Positions 34,195-48,535 are shown, counted from the first letter of the stretch. The stretch is DNA of 64,000 bases from Sweltsa coloradensis (GCA_024449915.1 JAMZAV010003195.1:1-64000); one strand, 5' to 3'. Translations and numbers: made by a program. The notes: generated by a model not told the origin, from the letters alone.

Positions 34195-34573
34195 CTGGGC
34201 GGACGAGTTCCAACTTCAAACAGTGGACAAGAAGAAAGTTACATGTTACGATGTGGGGCGCCCTTCGAAGCGTGGTAGCTGCTGACAAAGCGTGGAGAGG
34301 AGAGAGTGAGGAGATTGAGGAGAGGAGAGGAGAGGGAGGAGAGAGTGAAGATGATTCAGTTGAGTGTGTAGAAAGGAGATCAGAACGTATTTGTGTTCGA
34401 AACAGCGCGTTCGTGAAAAAGCGCGGTATCACCTTTATTTCGTGTGATAATAATATAATAATTTGGATAAATATTGTTTTGTTTTGTGTTGTTACTATAA
34501 TGTTGTGTTGTGTGTAATGTGGTGATTTACAGTGCTCGATCTGTCTTCAGATGACAAATATTCTTCTGTGAGG
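34195..34573 (+). other. Possible first exon or promoter-proximal segment
   Basis: Directly after the tandem array comes GC-richer DNA with a purine-rich GAGGAGAGGAGAGG run and an 89-codon open frame from 34251 (MWGALRSVVAADKAWRGESE start, Glu/Arg-rich). A donor-like GAG/GTAAGC lies at 34573. No known domain, and no matching downstream exon was seen. It could instead be the 5' end of an element whose promoter is the tandem array. Weak evidence. Confidence 0.2.
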
Positions 34574-35848
34574 TAAGCTTGTAAGAAAGATTACTATCGT
34601 TTACATTTACGATGTACTGTCGCATAAATTACTTGAAACAAGTACTCACATAACAATATACGTCAGGTGTCTTTCTGTAGTTATCGTTGTTTATGGTCAT
34701 TTAGTTCCTCATACCTAGCTATAATTATTATGAACATAAATACCGTTCAGTACGTACTTTAAACCCAAATTACTAGTACAGTCAGTTAAGTCACATAAAG
34801 CCATGTTTTTTCAGTTTCTCTCATTACACTGGCTCTGGATGTAATTCTTTAAACAAGATTTAATAAAAAGTTATGATATTTTTTTATGAACGTACCGGTT
34901 TAACCTTTCATTAGATGATGTTTCCTAATTTTTCATATCAATATATTTTGTGACTACATCTTATAGTTATATAAAGATTGAAATTTTCTTGCGGTGAAGG
35001 GATGTTTTTCTCAATCTAAAACTGATACTTTAAAAAAAAATCAGTTAATTTTGTTTCTTATTACAAGCGAATTAATTAGTTTGTATTTCGCTAAATTTAA
35101 TTTTATATCCGTTAACGTACTTCATTACGTTTGTCCAGAAAATAATCATCCTGATTAGGTCCTTCCAGATGTTGGTTCAGAAGTTCTCTATAATAATCTT
35201 CAGATGCGTGTTGGAGACAATAGTGTTGCGGTGAATGTTATAAAGATACCTCGGTTAGGTGACACGAAGGAAAGAAAGCCATTCGCATGATTTATGAACA
35301 TAATTATTAGTTAAGGTGTACGTTTTAGGCACAAAGGAATGATAGTATAGGTGGTAGAATGTGTCAATCATGGATATAGGATCGGCTATAGGTAATGAAA
35401 TATGACTGTCGGTAAAGGTTGTAATGGAGATGCTGTCTCGAACCAATCCCTGGATTGAATACATTATAAACCCTCGCACGTACATACGGTTATATGACTA
35501 ATGAGTAATGATGAGGCGAATCTTTCACTCAAGTCCGACGGTTGTTTTTACTTCTCCATCGCCCACGAGTAGTAAAGTGAAGTAGTGAGGTGAAACTGTT
35601 AGTGATTATAATATGTTACACACGTCAATCACGATAATATATAAGCTGATGCATGATGTTGTTGCGCTAGGCAATAATTACACGATTAGTATGAGTTTAT
35701 CTAGGATCTGCACTATAAGAAATTTAAATAATTTACTTACAAACATATTATAATTTTTCAGTAGTACGTGTTTGACAAAGTTTCGAGAAAGAGTACTTGT
35801 TAGTTAAACTAAGCAGAAGGTTGATAAATTCGGCGTGGGGTTTTAAAT
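34574..35848. other. Intergenic DNA, no gene seen
   Basis: AT-rich with no recognised repeat ends or coding signal. Confidence 0.4.
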
Positions 35849-36495
35849 ACTGGGAAAACGCTTAAGTCCCGCCGCGTTGATGGATGAGCGTAATTTTTTT
35901 AAACGAATAAAGCGTAAAATTGCGATTTTTTTAATAGATAATTTTTCGATTACGCTCAAATTTCACACGAATATATTAATTCATAAAATGAAAGTTCTGT
36001 GAAAAAAGCATTACAATCGGATAAAGCATGTAGGTTTTATTCGTCGAAGAAATGTTAAAAATTGAAAAAGTCGTAAAATTGCGATTTTTATGAGAAATAA
36101 TTTTTTCATTGCGCTCAAATTTCACACCAATATATTAATTCATTAAATAAAGGTTCTGCGAAAAATCATTACAATCGGATAAATCATGTTGGTGTTATAA
36201 GTCGAAGAATTTTTTAAAAAATCGAAAAAAATCGTAAAATTGCGATTTTCATAAGAAATAATTTTTCGATCGATTTTTCCCCCCGTGCAGTTCTTCGTTC
36301 AGAGATTTCATAGCCCTCCATAAAATTTCATCGCAATTGGAGTATTGGTTTAGCCGGAATCGTGTTCACAGACACACAAAAATACAAAAAAAAGAAAGAA
36401 AAAAAAAAAAACATTCCGGATTTTTTTCTCCAGTGTAGTGAAATGGAATCTTTGCTTCGCTCGCTTCGCTCGCTTCGCTCGCTACGCTCATCCAA
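35849..36495 (+). mobile_element. Helentron-like non-autonomous element, family 1b
   Basis: Starts ACTGGGAAAACGCTTAAGTC with GTTGATGGATGAGCG, has several TTACAATCGGATAAA/TGAGAAATAATTTTT blocks, and ends CTTCGCTCGCTACGCTCATCCAA with an expanded CGCTTCGCT run before the end. Confidence 0.63.
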
Positions 36496-39400
36496 CAATT
36501 AATGAAAGGTCCACTAATTAACTCGATTATTTTGAAAATATTCATCAAAATAGCTGATAATTATCAACGTAAACCAACAGTGAAACATTAATTTTTTTAG
36601 TCAGAAAATGGGATAAATGTTTCTCAGAGTTTCAGAGCAACGTATATTCCTACAACAAATTGTTTGTGGACACAAATGTGACGGAGTCAAAATAAGTGTC
36701 AAAACCCAATGCAATCAAAATTGCAAACGTAGTGTCAGTTTTGAAGTATAGGCCTATTCATACTAAAGCAATAAATACATACTAAATAAACTAAACAATA
36801 ATAATATTGTACGAAATGTAATCGAACCGTCGGTAAATAATACTAAATAGCATAATTGAATGGTTACGGCGTTTTTTGTTTTTTTTTTACCGTGGAGTGA
36901 GCACTCTACGGTTTTACAGTTCCATTAATCAATGATAATATGGTATGTTGATTTCAGAGCAGACCTTTTTTGGGTCCTCATAAACCCGTAGAAAAAGGTC
37001 TGTAATGAAAATCTGTTCTTGTAACTGAGTCGATTGACTATGATTATACTCATGTAATTATTTATAAATATAATGAAATAGATATACTTTCATCAATCAT
37101 AATATATTTAATAGACTGTAGATTGTCAATTCGTTATACCCATGTGAGTTATATAAGTAATAGAGTGGCACTATGACCCGTGGGCCGTGGCCATGGGTGT
37201 GTTTGTAATGTTGGGAAGGGCGGGAATCTGGCTGTGCTCGCGTGCGTGCATGCTCTCGGCGTACAATTACCCACTTAAATTCTTGTTATGACAAACATAA
37301 TTAAATATAATCATTGTCTACAATACACAACATGTTACATTGTGCAGCTTATAACGTAATCAAACGAGACTTTTAGTGTTTCGGGTTCTGACTGCAATGT
37401 CGATTGAATGGAATTTATTTTAAAGATATTGAAATGAATGATTCATTTGATTGTTATAGGGAATTTTTAAATAAGGCTATACAAAAGTCCAATTAGAATC
37501 AAAAACTAAACTTGAATGGACTTACTTTATTTATTTATCTAACGTCCATCCCATTTATCTAAAAATATTAACAAATTCGAAAAGAATTTATTTACGGAGT
37601 ACATAATTATTTTGTATCGACACAAAAAAAAACGTAAATATATAGGATTCACACATCAGACAAACACACCAAACAGTCACCTTGAAAAGACTAAAATACT
37701 CAAGGCCTCAGAAATGCATCGGTTTTGAACTATTGAAAGTATGGACAGATAATTACACCAATTCACCAAATAATACGAAACATGCAACTTTGCTCGCCTT
37801 GACACAGTTTTAGTAGCATTTTTAGCATTTTTAGTGGCATGTGCACGTCCTTGTACCGTTACAGAATAATATTAGTTTGTTTGTGACCTTAACTTTTAAA
37901 ATAATGTATTTAGAATGCTTTTTATTGGATTTATCTGAAATGTATTATTTAATTACATAGTTGATCGCTTAGCATAGACCTCTGGCAGCATACATGTCTG
38001 TTCTGTTGCCGTCAACCTTATCAAATATCACAATTTATTTTCTTTGGTATGGATATACTGTCTACACATTTTGTCTACATGACACGTAGTCGAGGCTTAT
38101 AGCTAAAACAAACTCATTTCCCTAACCCTATGAAAGGCAGTGAATAGAGGAGCCAAGAGGCGACCACAAGGGGTTAGAGCTTTTAAAATGAAAATAAAAT
38201 GCGATTTGCAAGAAAAGTTTTACTTTTTCAATTTGAATCAAGATTTTCCCTTACATTATTTTTTATGAAGTGTTGACCAAGGCATAGCTCCTTTTTTATG
38301 TATGATAAAAATTGAACATTTCACGGAATACAAATATGAAAACAAACCAAACAATCCATTGGGTATAGTCAAAAAGTGTACTTATTTGCAAGAAAATCAT
38401 TTCTCACCAAAAGTGTTTTCTGTTTTAAAGACCATTTGTACAACATAGGCCTACGTTACAAGTTACTAGTTTCAAGTATTGAGTTTTTATTTCATTGTAG
38501 TAAGTTGGATACTTTTATTCACTCTAGGTAGCGTCCCAACAACTTGGTTTTCTCTCAACAGCTCGTCAAGATGACAATGCAGTCCACTCAATGTTATTAT
38601 GACCTTCTGACTGTATACTTTACAGCCATCTTCTTGAAGATACCGATGAATGCTTGAAGTGGTTAGCATATATATACTGCGAGATAAAATACACTGTCAC
38701 ATAAATAACATATTACACAATGAATAATAAACTATGCATAAAACAGCTTTTGTTACCAATACCATCATCAGTCATAAGATGCCAATTACTTGCGCATGTG
38801 TTAGAAGTAGAACCGTCTCCTTCGCCCGAAGTTTGTATAGTAGCTCGATAATAGAAGATTAATTATATTTTATCTTATGTTCCGCTCTCTTTTGTAACGG
38901 AATCATTACGATATTTTTAGTCCCTCTTTTTCGCAGTACCGTTATAATCAAAATCAAATCAAATCACAAAAGATTAATTTGTATTTAGAGTATTTTATGC
39001 ACTTTGTACAGAACTGATTTATACATGAACATGAGTGATGATGTTTTGAAGCTATGAACAAACAAAATCTGTAACCTTTGAAACAGCGAAGATTGGGATC
39101 AAACCATTGAGTATGATCAAACTCCAATTTTCCAACTAGTCCCTCTCAGTGGAACTTAATTATTTTGATACCATTGTCATTGATGTTGATGTACCATCAT
39201 TGAGTATAGAAGAAGCTGCTATAAAAGATATGTTCTATACTTAATGGTATCATTGAATAGATGGTAGTAAGTAAGTAAGTAAGTAGGAACACAGGTTTAT
39301 CCCCGGGCTATTACCATATCATAGTCTAAAATATATAATTTACTATCTGGCCAGCACTCATAAATCTTGCGTTATAGGTGCCGATAATAAACCATTCTTG

Positions 39401-40980
39401 ACAGCTTATGTCCTACATCTCGTATCTCATCTAGAACTTTGTACGGAAGTTTAAACAACTGTGTTTAGAAGACTTCCAGCTATCCACACTATTCTATTGA
39501 ACATGTTTTCCTTGAGGTTTCAGTTTAATACATGCCTTGGGAGAATGAAATGCGAGGATCATTATAAATGACCATTTCCTATGATTTCACTCGAAAATAA
39601 TCTCGCGCGCTGGACATTGGCATGAAGTATACACACACATTAGAGCATGATTACATAATGTACCACATTTCTTATATAGGAAGCTGTTTATGCTCAGCTT
39701 CAGCCTTCAGCAGATCTAAACCAGATGGTTTTTACCACCGGCATAATATGCTATACTTTATTCCTACAGAACATCAAGCCCCATGGGGTTTGGTAATATC
39801 CACACCAAATATGCATGCTAATAGCAAACTTTATTGCAGGATACTTTTAAGCTGTAAATCATTAATTCATTTCATTTGTAATTGTATGAACGTGAATTGC
39901 ACTTAGCAATCATTCACAGTTGATGGCATTACATTTCGCAATGCTTTGTAATTTAACTTCATATCCCCAACTTTCTACTTCATTGCAACCTGGTGATTTC
40001 ATCAGGTAACAAAAGGAAAGACTTACACCTTACATAACTTCTATAAACGCACAGTAGTGCGCATTTATCTATGAATGCAATTCTGTGTGCCTTAAACATT
40101 ACGGTTAACGTGAGGTATTTCAATTTGTAGAAGGAAATCGTGTATGTTGTTTATATTCCTTCTACAACTTTCTTCGTGCAATAAATTCGCCGATATCAAC
40201 AGAATTTTACTCTTTCCCGATACTGGCCAAAGTTATTTAACTTCTATCATGGAATTGAATAAGTCTTGCTGGGCTGAATATACCGTTCTAGCAACGAAGT
40301 ACCCAATAAATCGTATAAAGTTGTTCCTAATTAGTAATTAGCCTTGTTGGATCTGGCGTCGCCTGCTGGCAAATTGTGCCCATCACTTGGTCAGACTTCA
40401 ACAATGAAAACAAATAATTTGAACTTGCTAAAGTTATTTTGACAGTTTACTGCTACAGGTTGTCAAGATCAACTTTAAAGAGCTAGAAGCCTATTAATTT
40501 TATATGTATTGTATTAGTTCTCATTTAGTTAATTGATTACTGAATTTCCTGGAAAGACGAAAAAAAATACGCTAAATAAATAAATTTTAATTGAAGTTTT
40601 AGTAATGCAAGTACCATAAACGATAATACTGCCCAACATGTCACAATTTATTTTATTTATTTGAAAACATTTTATTCACACTAACAGTACATTGATACAA
40701 TAACATTACGACAGAAAATAAGAGTTTGAACTTTGAATCTTACAAAATCCTAAGGGATTTGAGCGTGGACAGTTTCTAATAACATATTTTTAAGCATCAT
40801 TAAAATAGGTAAAGAAGGAAGGAGCATGCAGTTAGATATTGAGTGTAGTCGAACATAATTAAACATCGCCACTTTACAAATCAGATTTCTGTTTTGGAAC
40901 TGGTTTGTGGATTCATGACTAATAATAATAAATAATTGATTTTATTTATTGTTTAAATAAAAACAAACTATACCAAACTA
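36496..40980. other. Long gene-free stretch
   Basis: AT-rich DNA. Visible items: a hairpin around GCAGACCTTTTT / AAAAAGGTCTG (36959-37002), a 3' retroelement tail on the minus strand at 37523-37563 (TTTATTTATCTAACGTCCAT), an inverted pair GTACCATCATTGAGTATAG / CTATACTTAATGGTATC near 39191-39255, and a TAAG microsatellite at 39267-39285. Open frames here are short and have no recognisable domain. Confidence 0.45.
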
Positions 40981-41123
40981 TACTCAAACCGTGTCACTTT
41001 GTCCAGTACCTGAGCGACCCTTCTTTTAATTACGTCCGCTCCGGCTTGCAGTCAAATGGATAATCCCTAGGAAATGAAAGGGTCTCGCTCAGGTACTGGG
41101 CCAAGTAAGACACGGTTTGAGTA
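40981..41123. mobile_element. Foldback MITE, ~45-bp arms, TA flanks
   Basis: The left arm TACTCAAACCGTGTCACTTT continuing to CCAGTACCTGAGCGACCC is complemented by GGGTCTCGCTCAGGTACTGG to AAGACACGGTTTGAGTA. If the ends are CTCAAACC...GGTTTGAG, both flanks are TA, consistent with Tc1/mariner. About 55 bp of loop, no ORF. Confidence 0.72.
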
Positions 41124-41885
41124 AATATACTTCGACCGAATTAATCAATAAAACAAAAAAGCTTAGAAAATACAATAATAATGAAAAATACCTTTAATGA
41201 TTTTAATGGGTGAAGACTGAAGACTATATATAGTATATATACACATTAATCTGAAGAAGAAATTAGACAACATTTTCAGTCTGGATTCCTGGGGGTGGGT
41301 ACGTATCACATCCGTGTCTCGCTCGTTTTTATGAGATACTTTATGCAGAAACACTACCATAGAGTTTATAGTGTATGCTAATGCTACACTTTCGGAACCA
41401 CTAGTTCTAAATTCATGCAAAACAAGTCATTTGAGCCAACGATGTAACAGCTATTTCCGTGTTCGTGATATTATGAGTTTTCTGACGTCACATCTTATTA
41501 ATTGTCAAGTATGTAATTGGTAAAAAAAAAACTCCACGAGTTCATAACCAATTACCAGTTTAGCTAGACGAGTTATCATGAAATAAACAATCTAATCGAA
41601 ATAAATACCTCCTCCATCATCTGAATATTCTCTTTGCGAGGTCGTAAGAAAGACTGACACTTTCTGATAGAGGTAGGCCTAAAGTAATTCACGCGTTTTC
41701 GGCGACACAATAGGGAACTGGCCTTGGTTTCAAATATATCTTAAACGTATTTAGTAATTTGTACCATTCAATTTAATAAACATCGCAATCAAAATAAACT
41801 TTAAAAAATAAAATCTGTAGATTCTATGCATGTTCAAAGTTCCTGGGTTTTGACTTCCCGCACAAAGACTTAAGTCCGCGCTCTG

Positions 41886-41981
41886 TTGGTTTGACGTTAT
41901 CGTGAGGTGAGGAGGGGAAGCTGATTGGCAGAACTGCCAGCTCGCCGCCTCCGCGAACCTCACGATCACGTCACACCCACC
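41886..41981. repeat. GC-rich inverted repeat
   Basis: GACGTTATCGTGAGGT and its complement ACCTCACGATCACGTC (15 of 16 matched, extending weakly to ~23 bp) bracket a ~50-bp loop holding an inverted CCAAT box (GATTGGC) and a small TGGCAG/CTGCCA hairpin. AATAAAAGCCGGGCGCATAAA follows at 42058. This could be a foldback element or a promoter-like patch; no gene start was found beside it. Confidence 0.45.
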
Positions 41982-44197
41982 TGCAACCTGCAATGGCGCA
42001 TGGCCGTTTTCCGGCGCGAAGCCCAGTTCAAATTTTTCCTCGCTCACAGTTAGCGCTAATAAAAGCCGGGCGCATAAAAAACTTTACTGGTCGGTATTTG
42101 AGGTTATTAGTAGGGACATATTCTAATTTGGTAATGAAGGACAGTTCCCTATTCCATCTCTGGCAATCCTAACTGTTGATTCCAAGTTTTTCTTCAGACC
42201 TGGGTATTAGCATGTGTAATAAATTTATTGAAATAACCGATAATAAATCTGTTTTTGAAGAGTTTACATTCCAAACCACCCGTCAATCAGTGCAGCTATA
42301 CTTAAAACACACGCGTATGACATTTGATTTTTTAAAGGAGTATATGCCGAATATTTTAGTGTTAATTAATCAAATCAAATTTTTAACAATTTTTAAAATT
42401 TAGAACCATTCCAAAATCATTTTTTTTTCAGTCAAAATGCGAATGTTATAGGATTGTGTGCCCATTAAAACTCAGGCATTGGACATTCCCTCACAATTCA
42501 ACCCTCACTTTCTATAAAAGCTATATAGTAGTTTGACACAAAAAGATAAGTTCATGTATAACCTTTCTATTATTTTGTAACGTGTAAATGTTTGTTGTTT
42601 CGTAAAACAAATAATTTAATTGCATTCAGTGCTTCCATTTACTGCCAAACAGGAAACTATTTTGTAACTTATTTAGTCAAACTTGCAAAACGCGCCTTAG
42701 ACCTAATATTGATTCAAATCTTCAGATTGGCTGTTTTTACATGGAAGAACCAATATTTGACATATTGTTCTTACCTCATTCAATGTGAACTTGAGATGGG
42801 CTTGGTCGATTGGGTCGCGCTTTGTAAGCTTCCATCTGTCATTGCGCTCACGTAGAACCTTGCAAAGTGCTAATAACGACGTGTTAACTAACGATCCTGT
42901 AAGTCGATCCTTTCACCCAGGGGTGACGCAAAGTTTTAAACGCAATTACTTTAAACACGATTTCGTTTCTTTGCTTCAAACAAATCGACCTCGTTTTCTA
43001 ATAATACAATTATAAAAGACTGTAAAATTTAATAAAAAAAACAATCAACTTTTTTCTTTTTTATCGTTTTCTTTTAGAACTTATGATTGTTTACGTTTAA
43101 AACATTATGGTTTAAAACAAATTGAAAATGTAATATACATTGTTAAAAATTAATCAATTGAAAATCAAGTTATTCGTCAAAACAGGGAAAGAACGTTTTG
43201 AGTAACTAAATTGTTGAGAATAGTTCACTAGTTTTAATAAACAACATAACATTATGAGAGTTTACGTATTCTGTGATTTGGTTAATTTAGCCCCATTAAA
43301 AATGTGTATAAATCCCCTGTGTGAAATTGAACACCTTCTGGGAGATATTACCCATTACGTAATACCACGAATGCGAACTATCAACCGTTGAGTTGACTAA
43401 CGATATTCAACTGCAGTGTAATTACATGCACACACAACCAAATGCACACACTCGTTAACATGCACATATCACACTTCACGCAGGTTAACACCACTGCGGT
43501 CCTTGAAAAACAAAACTCATTACCATCTTGGTAATCAAATTATATAAGGTTTCATAAAATCACGTAATTCGTCTTTGTGTTAGTTATTTCTTTGAGCGCC
43601 CACGAGTCATATGGTTGCATATTTACTGCCTCCAAGTGGCGAAACGATTCTGTTAGGCGGTATTTCATATTATTCTCAAATTAGACTCTGATGAAATTGG
43701 TACAACACATCTAACCGTGAGACCCAAGTCAAATATTTTTTGTTTGAAGTTTCTCTTTCTTTTGTACTAAACTGCATTCACTTCGTTGCAAAATTTTATA
43801 CAAATCTTGTTCGAAATAAAAAACCTTGTTCTCCTCCATGACAGAAGATTTTTGTTTCGCAATTAATTTAAATCAAGTTACTTTTGTATGATGATATCTT
43901 GAGATAAATACTATGCACTGTGTTTATGGTAATTACATTGTGAAGAACCGCGGGTCAATTGTATTTGCACTCGTTTTGCTTGCGACATGGCGACTTGGGT
44001 AGTTTATACGTACGAAAATATACAAGAATATAACAGTGGTATTACTACAGACAACACACGCAACTCGCGGATATTTTCTGATTCGGTACATATTTTATTT
44101 ATAACAAAAACAGGAGCGTCACTATAGTACATTGGGGGCGCAAATCCAGCAGAAGCCAATCCAGAAATTCGTAAGGGGAGGCCGGGGTATTTTGTGC
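41982..44197. other. Gene-free stretch
   Basis: AT-rich. Short open frames without recognisable domains; nothing else supported. Confidence 0.4.
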
Positions 44198-44423
44198 CAG
44201 TGGCGTATCCAGGAATTGCATCACAATAACCAACTTTGTGTCTACTAAAATCATGTTTTTAATCAAAAACTTTTCACCTCCGAGGTCATTTTGGTGAAAA
44301 TCTGTGCCTCTTAAATGATGACCAACTGTGGATTGTTAATTGAAAAAAAAAGGAAACCGAGGAAATTATTGAGGGGGCGCACGGCCCCGCCCCCTCCACC
44401 AAAACCCACTAGAGACGCCACTG
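44198..44423. mobile_element. Probable hAT-like MITE (CAGTGGCGT ends)
   Basis: CAGTGGCGTATCCAGG at the left and AGAGACGCCACTG at the right are the terminal words of a hAT MITE type common in animals, with a GGGGGCGCACGGCCCCGCC segment near the right end. No 8-bp duplication is visible, so the limits or the call could be wrong. Confidence 0.45.
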
Positions 44424-47400
44424 AACAAAAACTGTGGAAAATAATAAGTAAGAAACAGTAAATGCACTTCAGTAAACATATATTGTACAAAAATAGTTTG
44501 TGGTGATATCTTGAACGGACAATATTGAGTCCCCAACAATCAAAACAAATGCTGTGGAGATCGCTCGGAACAAAACTACAAAATATTTCCCATGGCTAGA
44601 AGATTGGGTTGATATAGAGAAAAAACTTTATGATTTTAGCTTTTATAATAAAATTAATTTCTTTAAACACACGTACGTTATTAGCACCGAAAATATCAAC
44701 CATATATTGATACAATGAAACTCCTGGAATGAAACATATTTATATAACATTTCTATCCTATTAATTTGAATTAAATTCAAAGAAATTCAAAGATCCATTT
44801 ACATTCAAAATTATAAAAATCTAATATTGATTGTTAACTCATTGATCCAGTTATATTTCATTCTGATGATTGCACTATTATTGTTTGTGTTAATTATTTT
44901 ATGTACACTTACGTAATTCTTATTTTTATTAGTGTATTTCTTGCATTTTAAAATAATTTTTAAACCGGATTGGGTACTCGTTAATTATTTAAAAAAATCA
45001 TAAGAAATTAATTACAAAATTCAGCCTTTTTACCCTCGCGATTTGAATATGCGACACAAGTTCTGACCAAATGGTTCAAATGGCGACTGGGACCTCATTG
45101 GGATACACGTTTCTTTTAGTTGATATATTATAGTGTGGGTGACTTGTTTGTCTACAACATTCTTACACCTATGATAAGTTTATGAAAGTAATGACGCATA
45201 CTGGACAAGATAACCCGTTCTCGGAGGCAGACTTGTTTTGAGTCTAGACTGCATGGACTATATGCACGTAGCTTTCAGCATTATGCGCTCGCTTGCAACG
45301 GTCTATCCAATGTTCAACCAATATTGTTTTGATATTTCGCTTTTTCGTAGCAAAACACCCTCGATGTTCGCTGTTATTTTGAGATATGGAAAAATAAATT
45401 AACTATGCATGCTGGAATTTTAGTAATAATATTTAACCAAAGGTGTAAGCTGTAAGAGTTTCGGGTTATTCGCCTCTCGCGAGTAAACATTGTACCGTGT
45501 ACGTACCTCGACGTTTCGTTACCCCTTTGGGTAACATATTATTCAACATCAAAATAAGTTCGAGATTTTTCGTTGGTCACACGCTCCGAAAATGTTCAAA
45601 CTCTCAAATTTTGTAAATTTCACCTCATATTCGCTTTAAAATATTATCAATACAATTGGCGTGAGATGAAATGCGATTAAATTTGCATTATACGCTTGTC
45701 GCTTAAAAGATCTTGATTGCGAAGGTCTATGATACTGAATGGCTAAACCTAGAGCTGTTGATGAGCCGAGCAGAAAGTTAAGCGTTTCTGGTCGAACTGG
45801 TTGAATTATCATCGGTGGGACTGAAACACGAAAGCATTCACCACTGAAATTAAGGACAATGAATTACAGTTTAGGAGTGGCCTACATTACGCTTTATGAA
45901 TAATTGCTATCATTAGGCAGATCAACGATGCTTGTCCGCGAAGGTTTCCCGTGCGTGCGTGAAGAGAAACGACACGCGCAAACAATAAACTGATGGTTAT
46001 GGTTGTTTGATGCGTGAAACATTGTAGCAAGGAAGAAAAGAAATATGTCGCCAGTGGAGTAATTTAATTTAATCGCATTTCCTATGAATGTTGTGAAAGG
46101 TTTTTTAATAAATCTTTTTAAAAGCTGCGTAAACAAATCTTAAAGTTTTTAAAGATAATTTCATTACTTTTTGTTTTGTGAAATATTGTCACACGAAGGG
46201 AAAGAATCAGAGGACGAATTTAGTTATTTTCTTATGAAGTTTTTGAGAGTTTAAAAAATAAATTTGCAACAATGCGAACCTAAATTCTAAAGTTTTGGAC
46301 GACCACTGCTCACTAATATAATTAATTTTAGACAGAAATGCGCAGCGTGTTGATGTTTTAAGTGTTCTTTATACGTGTTTCGTCTAAACTGCATTGAGAA
46401 TATATTTTATTTTGTATTTCTGACCTTCAACTCGTACATTCTTCAATGACAGAGCGTATATTTCATGTGCCTCTTCTTCCTAATGTTAATGACTTCACAA
46501 TGCCTTGAAGAAAGGTTGATAATAGAAGCTACGCTTCACGCATACATGCGTCATGTTCAATGCTTGGAGGCCTAAACGTCGGAACTTCTCATTGGGACAT
46601 TTAAAAACTGAAGATTACAAATCAAAAACCTTGACCGAACACAACAACCATGCTTTTTGGGTGAGGGGGCTTTCTGCACCAACCGGAAAATAAATAAAAT
46701 ACAGTTTATCTTCTCATGAACACTGAAGATTTTAATCTGCAAATAATATTTTTGATATTAAAAAAAAAAAAACGGAAACCTATTGATTTCGTTCTCTCAC
46801 TAAAAATAAGTGATGCATCAATATTTGCTATTATCTTATGAATATAATAATATGTTGTCTGTGGACGAACTATTGTTGAATACATATTTTTGTTTCACGA
46901 TTATATTTCAATGCTAGCTATCAATTTAATATGCCTAAATTGAAAAAAAGTAACGACGTACACTTTTAAAACCAGTTTCTCAAATAATTTCTGATGGCTA
47001 TTTTGTCGCCTCTTTTAATAATTGTAAGTACAATTGTTCGAACAATGTGAAGCAAATCAATAGATGTATCTTAATACTAGACAAAGAACGTCATTCATCA
47101 TTAATTTACTGAACTACATAAAACAGTTAACCGATGTAAGCTATTTACGGCGGTGTAAATTTTTCTCTATAGAAATTGCTTATGAACTGACATCATTATA
47201 CTTACTTTTGCTCCGCTGCATCTAATGTAATTGAGCCAATCTGACATTAAAGTTGTAAAGTTAAGTTAAATTAAGTATTTACGTTAAGTAAGTAGAAAAC
47301 AGTTAAAACATTATCAATTTCGCGATAGATTACCCTTAATGTAAAGTTGTAAATCCTTATGAAATTATATTTTTAGATATTTAACTAACATTAACTATTT

Positions 47401-47535
47401 TTTTTTTCGAAAAAGTTCTTAAAAGGTTATGGAGACGTTTTTATGATCACGCAATATGTTCAGTATTGAATCTGAAACCAGGTTGGTGACTAGAGAGAAC
47501 GTGCCACACCTATAAAATCTTGTCCTATCTCTAAT
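44424..47535. other. Gene-free stretch
   Basis: AT-rich DNA without recognised repeats, RNA genes or conserved ORFs. Confidence 0.4.
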
Positions 47536-48234
47536 ACTAGGAAACGCTCAGTTGGACGCGTTGATAAGCGAGCACGTGCTACAGCTAGACCCACATTGCA
47601 ATTTTTTAAAATTTTAAAATTTGCGACGTTCGCAGTCCACGGGGCCAAGTTTCCAATATTATTTATTATTGGCAAGGTAGGCCTATATTTGGGTAAACCT
47701 TTTCTTTGCGGATAAAATCCACCGCCATCTAGAGGACCTTGACATCATTTCTTTGGGAAAACTATTTGAACTATTTGGTAACAAATAATACACTGCTTCC
47801 TCGATAGTATTTTGATTACTTCTAGGTGGCAGTGCATAGTGCGAACCTCGTGCGACTTGTCGTTGCCATGGTAACGTTACTTTGTTATAATGTAATTTCC
47901 ATCTACACTACTTATCGGATCAAAATAAAATTAACATATTCGTGACCGGACGGTCATTCTAAATAATTTGGCCACCTCAGATTTTGTCTCCGTTTAGTTT
48001 TTAAAAAAAACTTTCGATTAACTTTAATGTAACTTTTTAACTTTTTGAACGATTTTGCCACAAAACTAAAGGCATTCAATCGGGAACGAAACTTGCGGAT
48101 GGTCAAAATTTCAACTCGATCCGAGCCTCCGTTCGAACATTATGGCGAAACATACAAACAAACAAAAAAAAAAACAAAAAAACAAAACCAGTGACTATTT
48201 TTTCCGGCAGAGTCAAATGGAAACGCTCGCTAAT
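47536..48234 (+). mobile_element. Helentron-like non-autonomous element, family 2 (uninterrupted copy)
   Basis: ACTAGGAAACGCTCAGTTGG start, GCGTTGATAAGCGAGC subterminal, interior GTTGCCATGGTAACGTTAC and CCGAGCCTCCGTTCGAAC, and GGAAACGCTCGCTAA at the 3' end. It matches 29073-29764 along its length. The ten bases before the start (TATCTCTAAT) are also found before 7489. Confidence 0.66.
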
Positions 48235-48535
48235 TATGTTTCAACTCATCTTTCACAAACTTGGTGTGTGTTGTGCGTGTGTGCTTGCTTTGTGTGAAAC
48301 AAACAGTGTGTTGTATGTAGACACTCTATACCCAGACAGCTCGTCATAAGTGTACTCGACTAACTCAACAACTGAACGTAAATATTGATTGAATCAGGTT
48401 TGCCGATATATGCTTAAATAATTAGAAATATCAATAACTATTGTTTTCTTACCTTCGAGTGTATTTGGCATAACGCGTTGTTTAAATAAACTTGCGAAAG
48501 GAGGTAAAGGAAGTTCCTCATACGGGTTCACCCTC

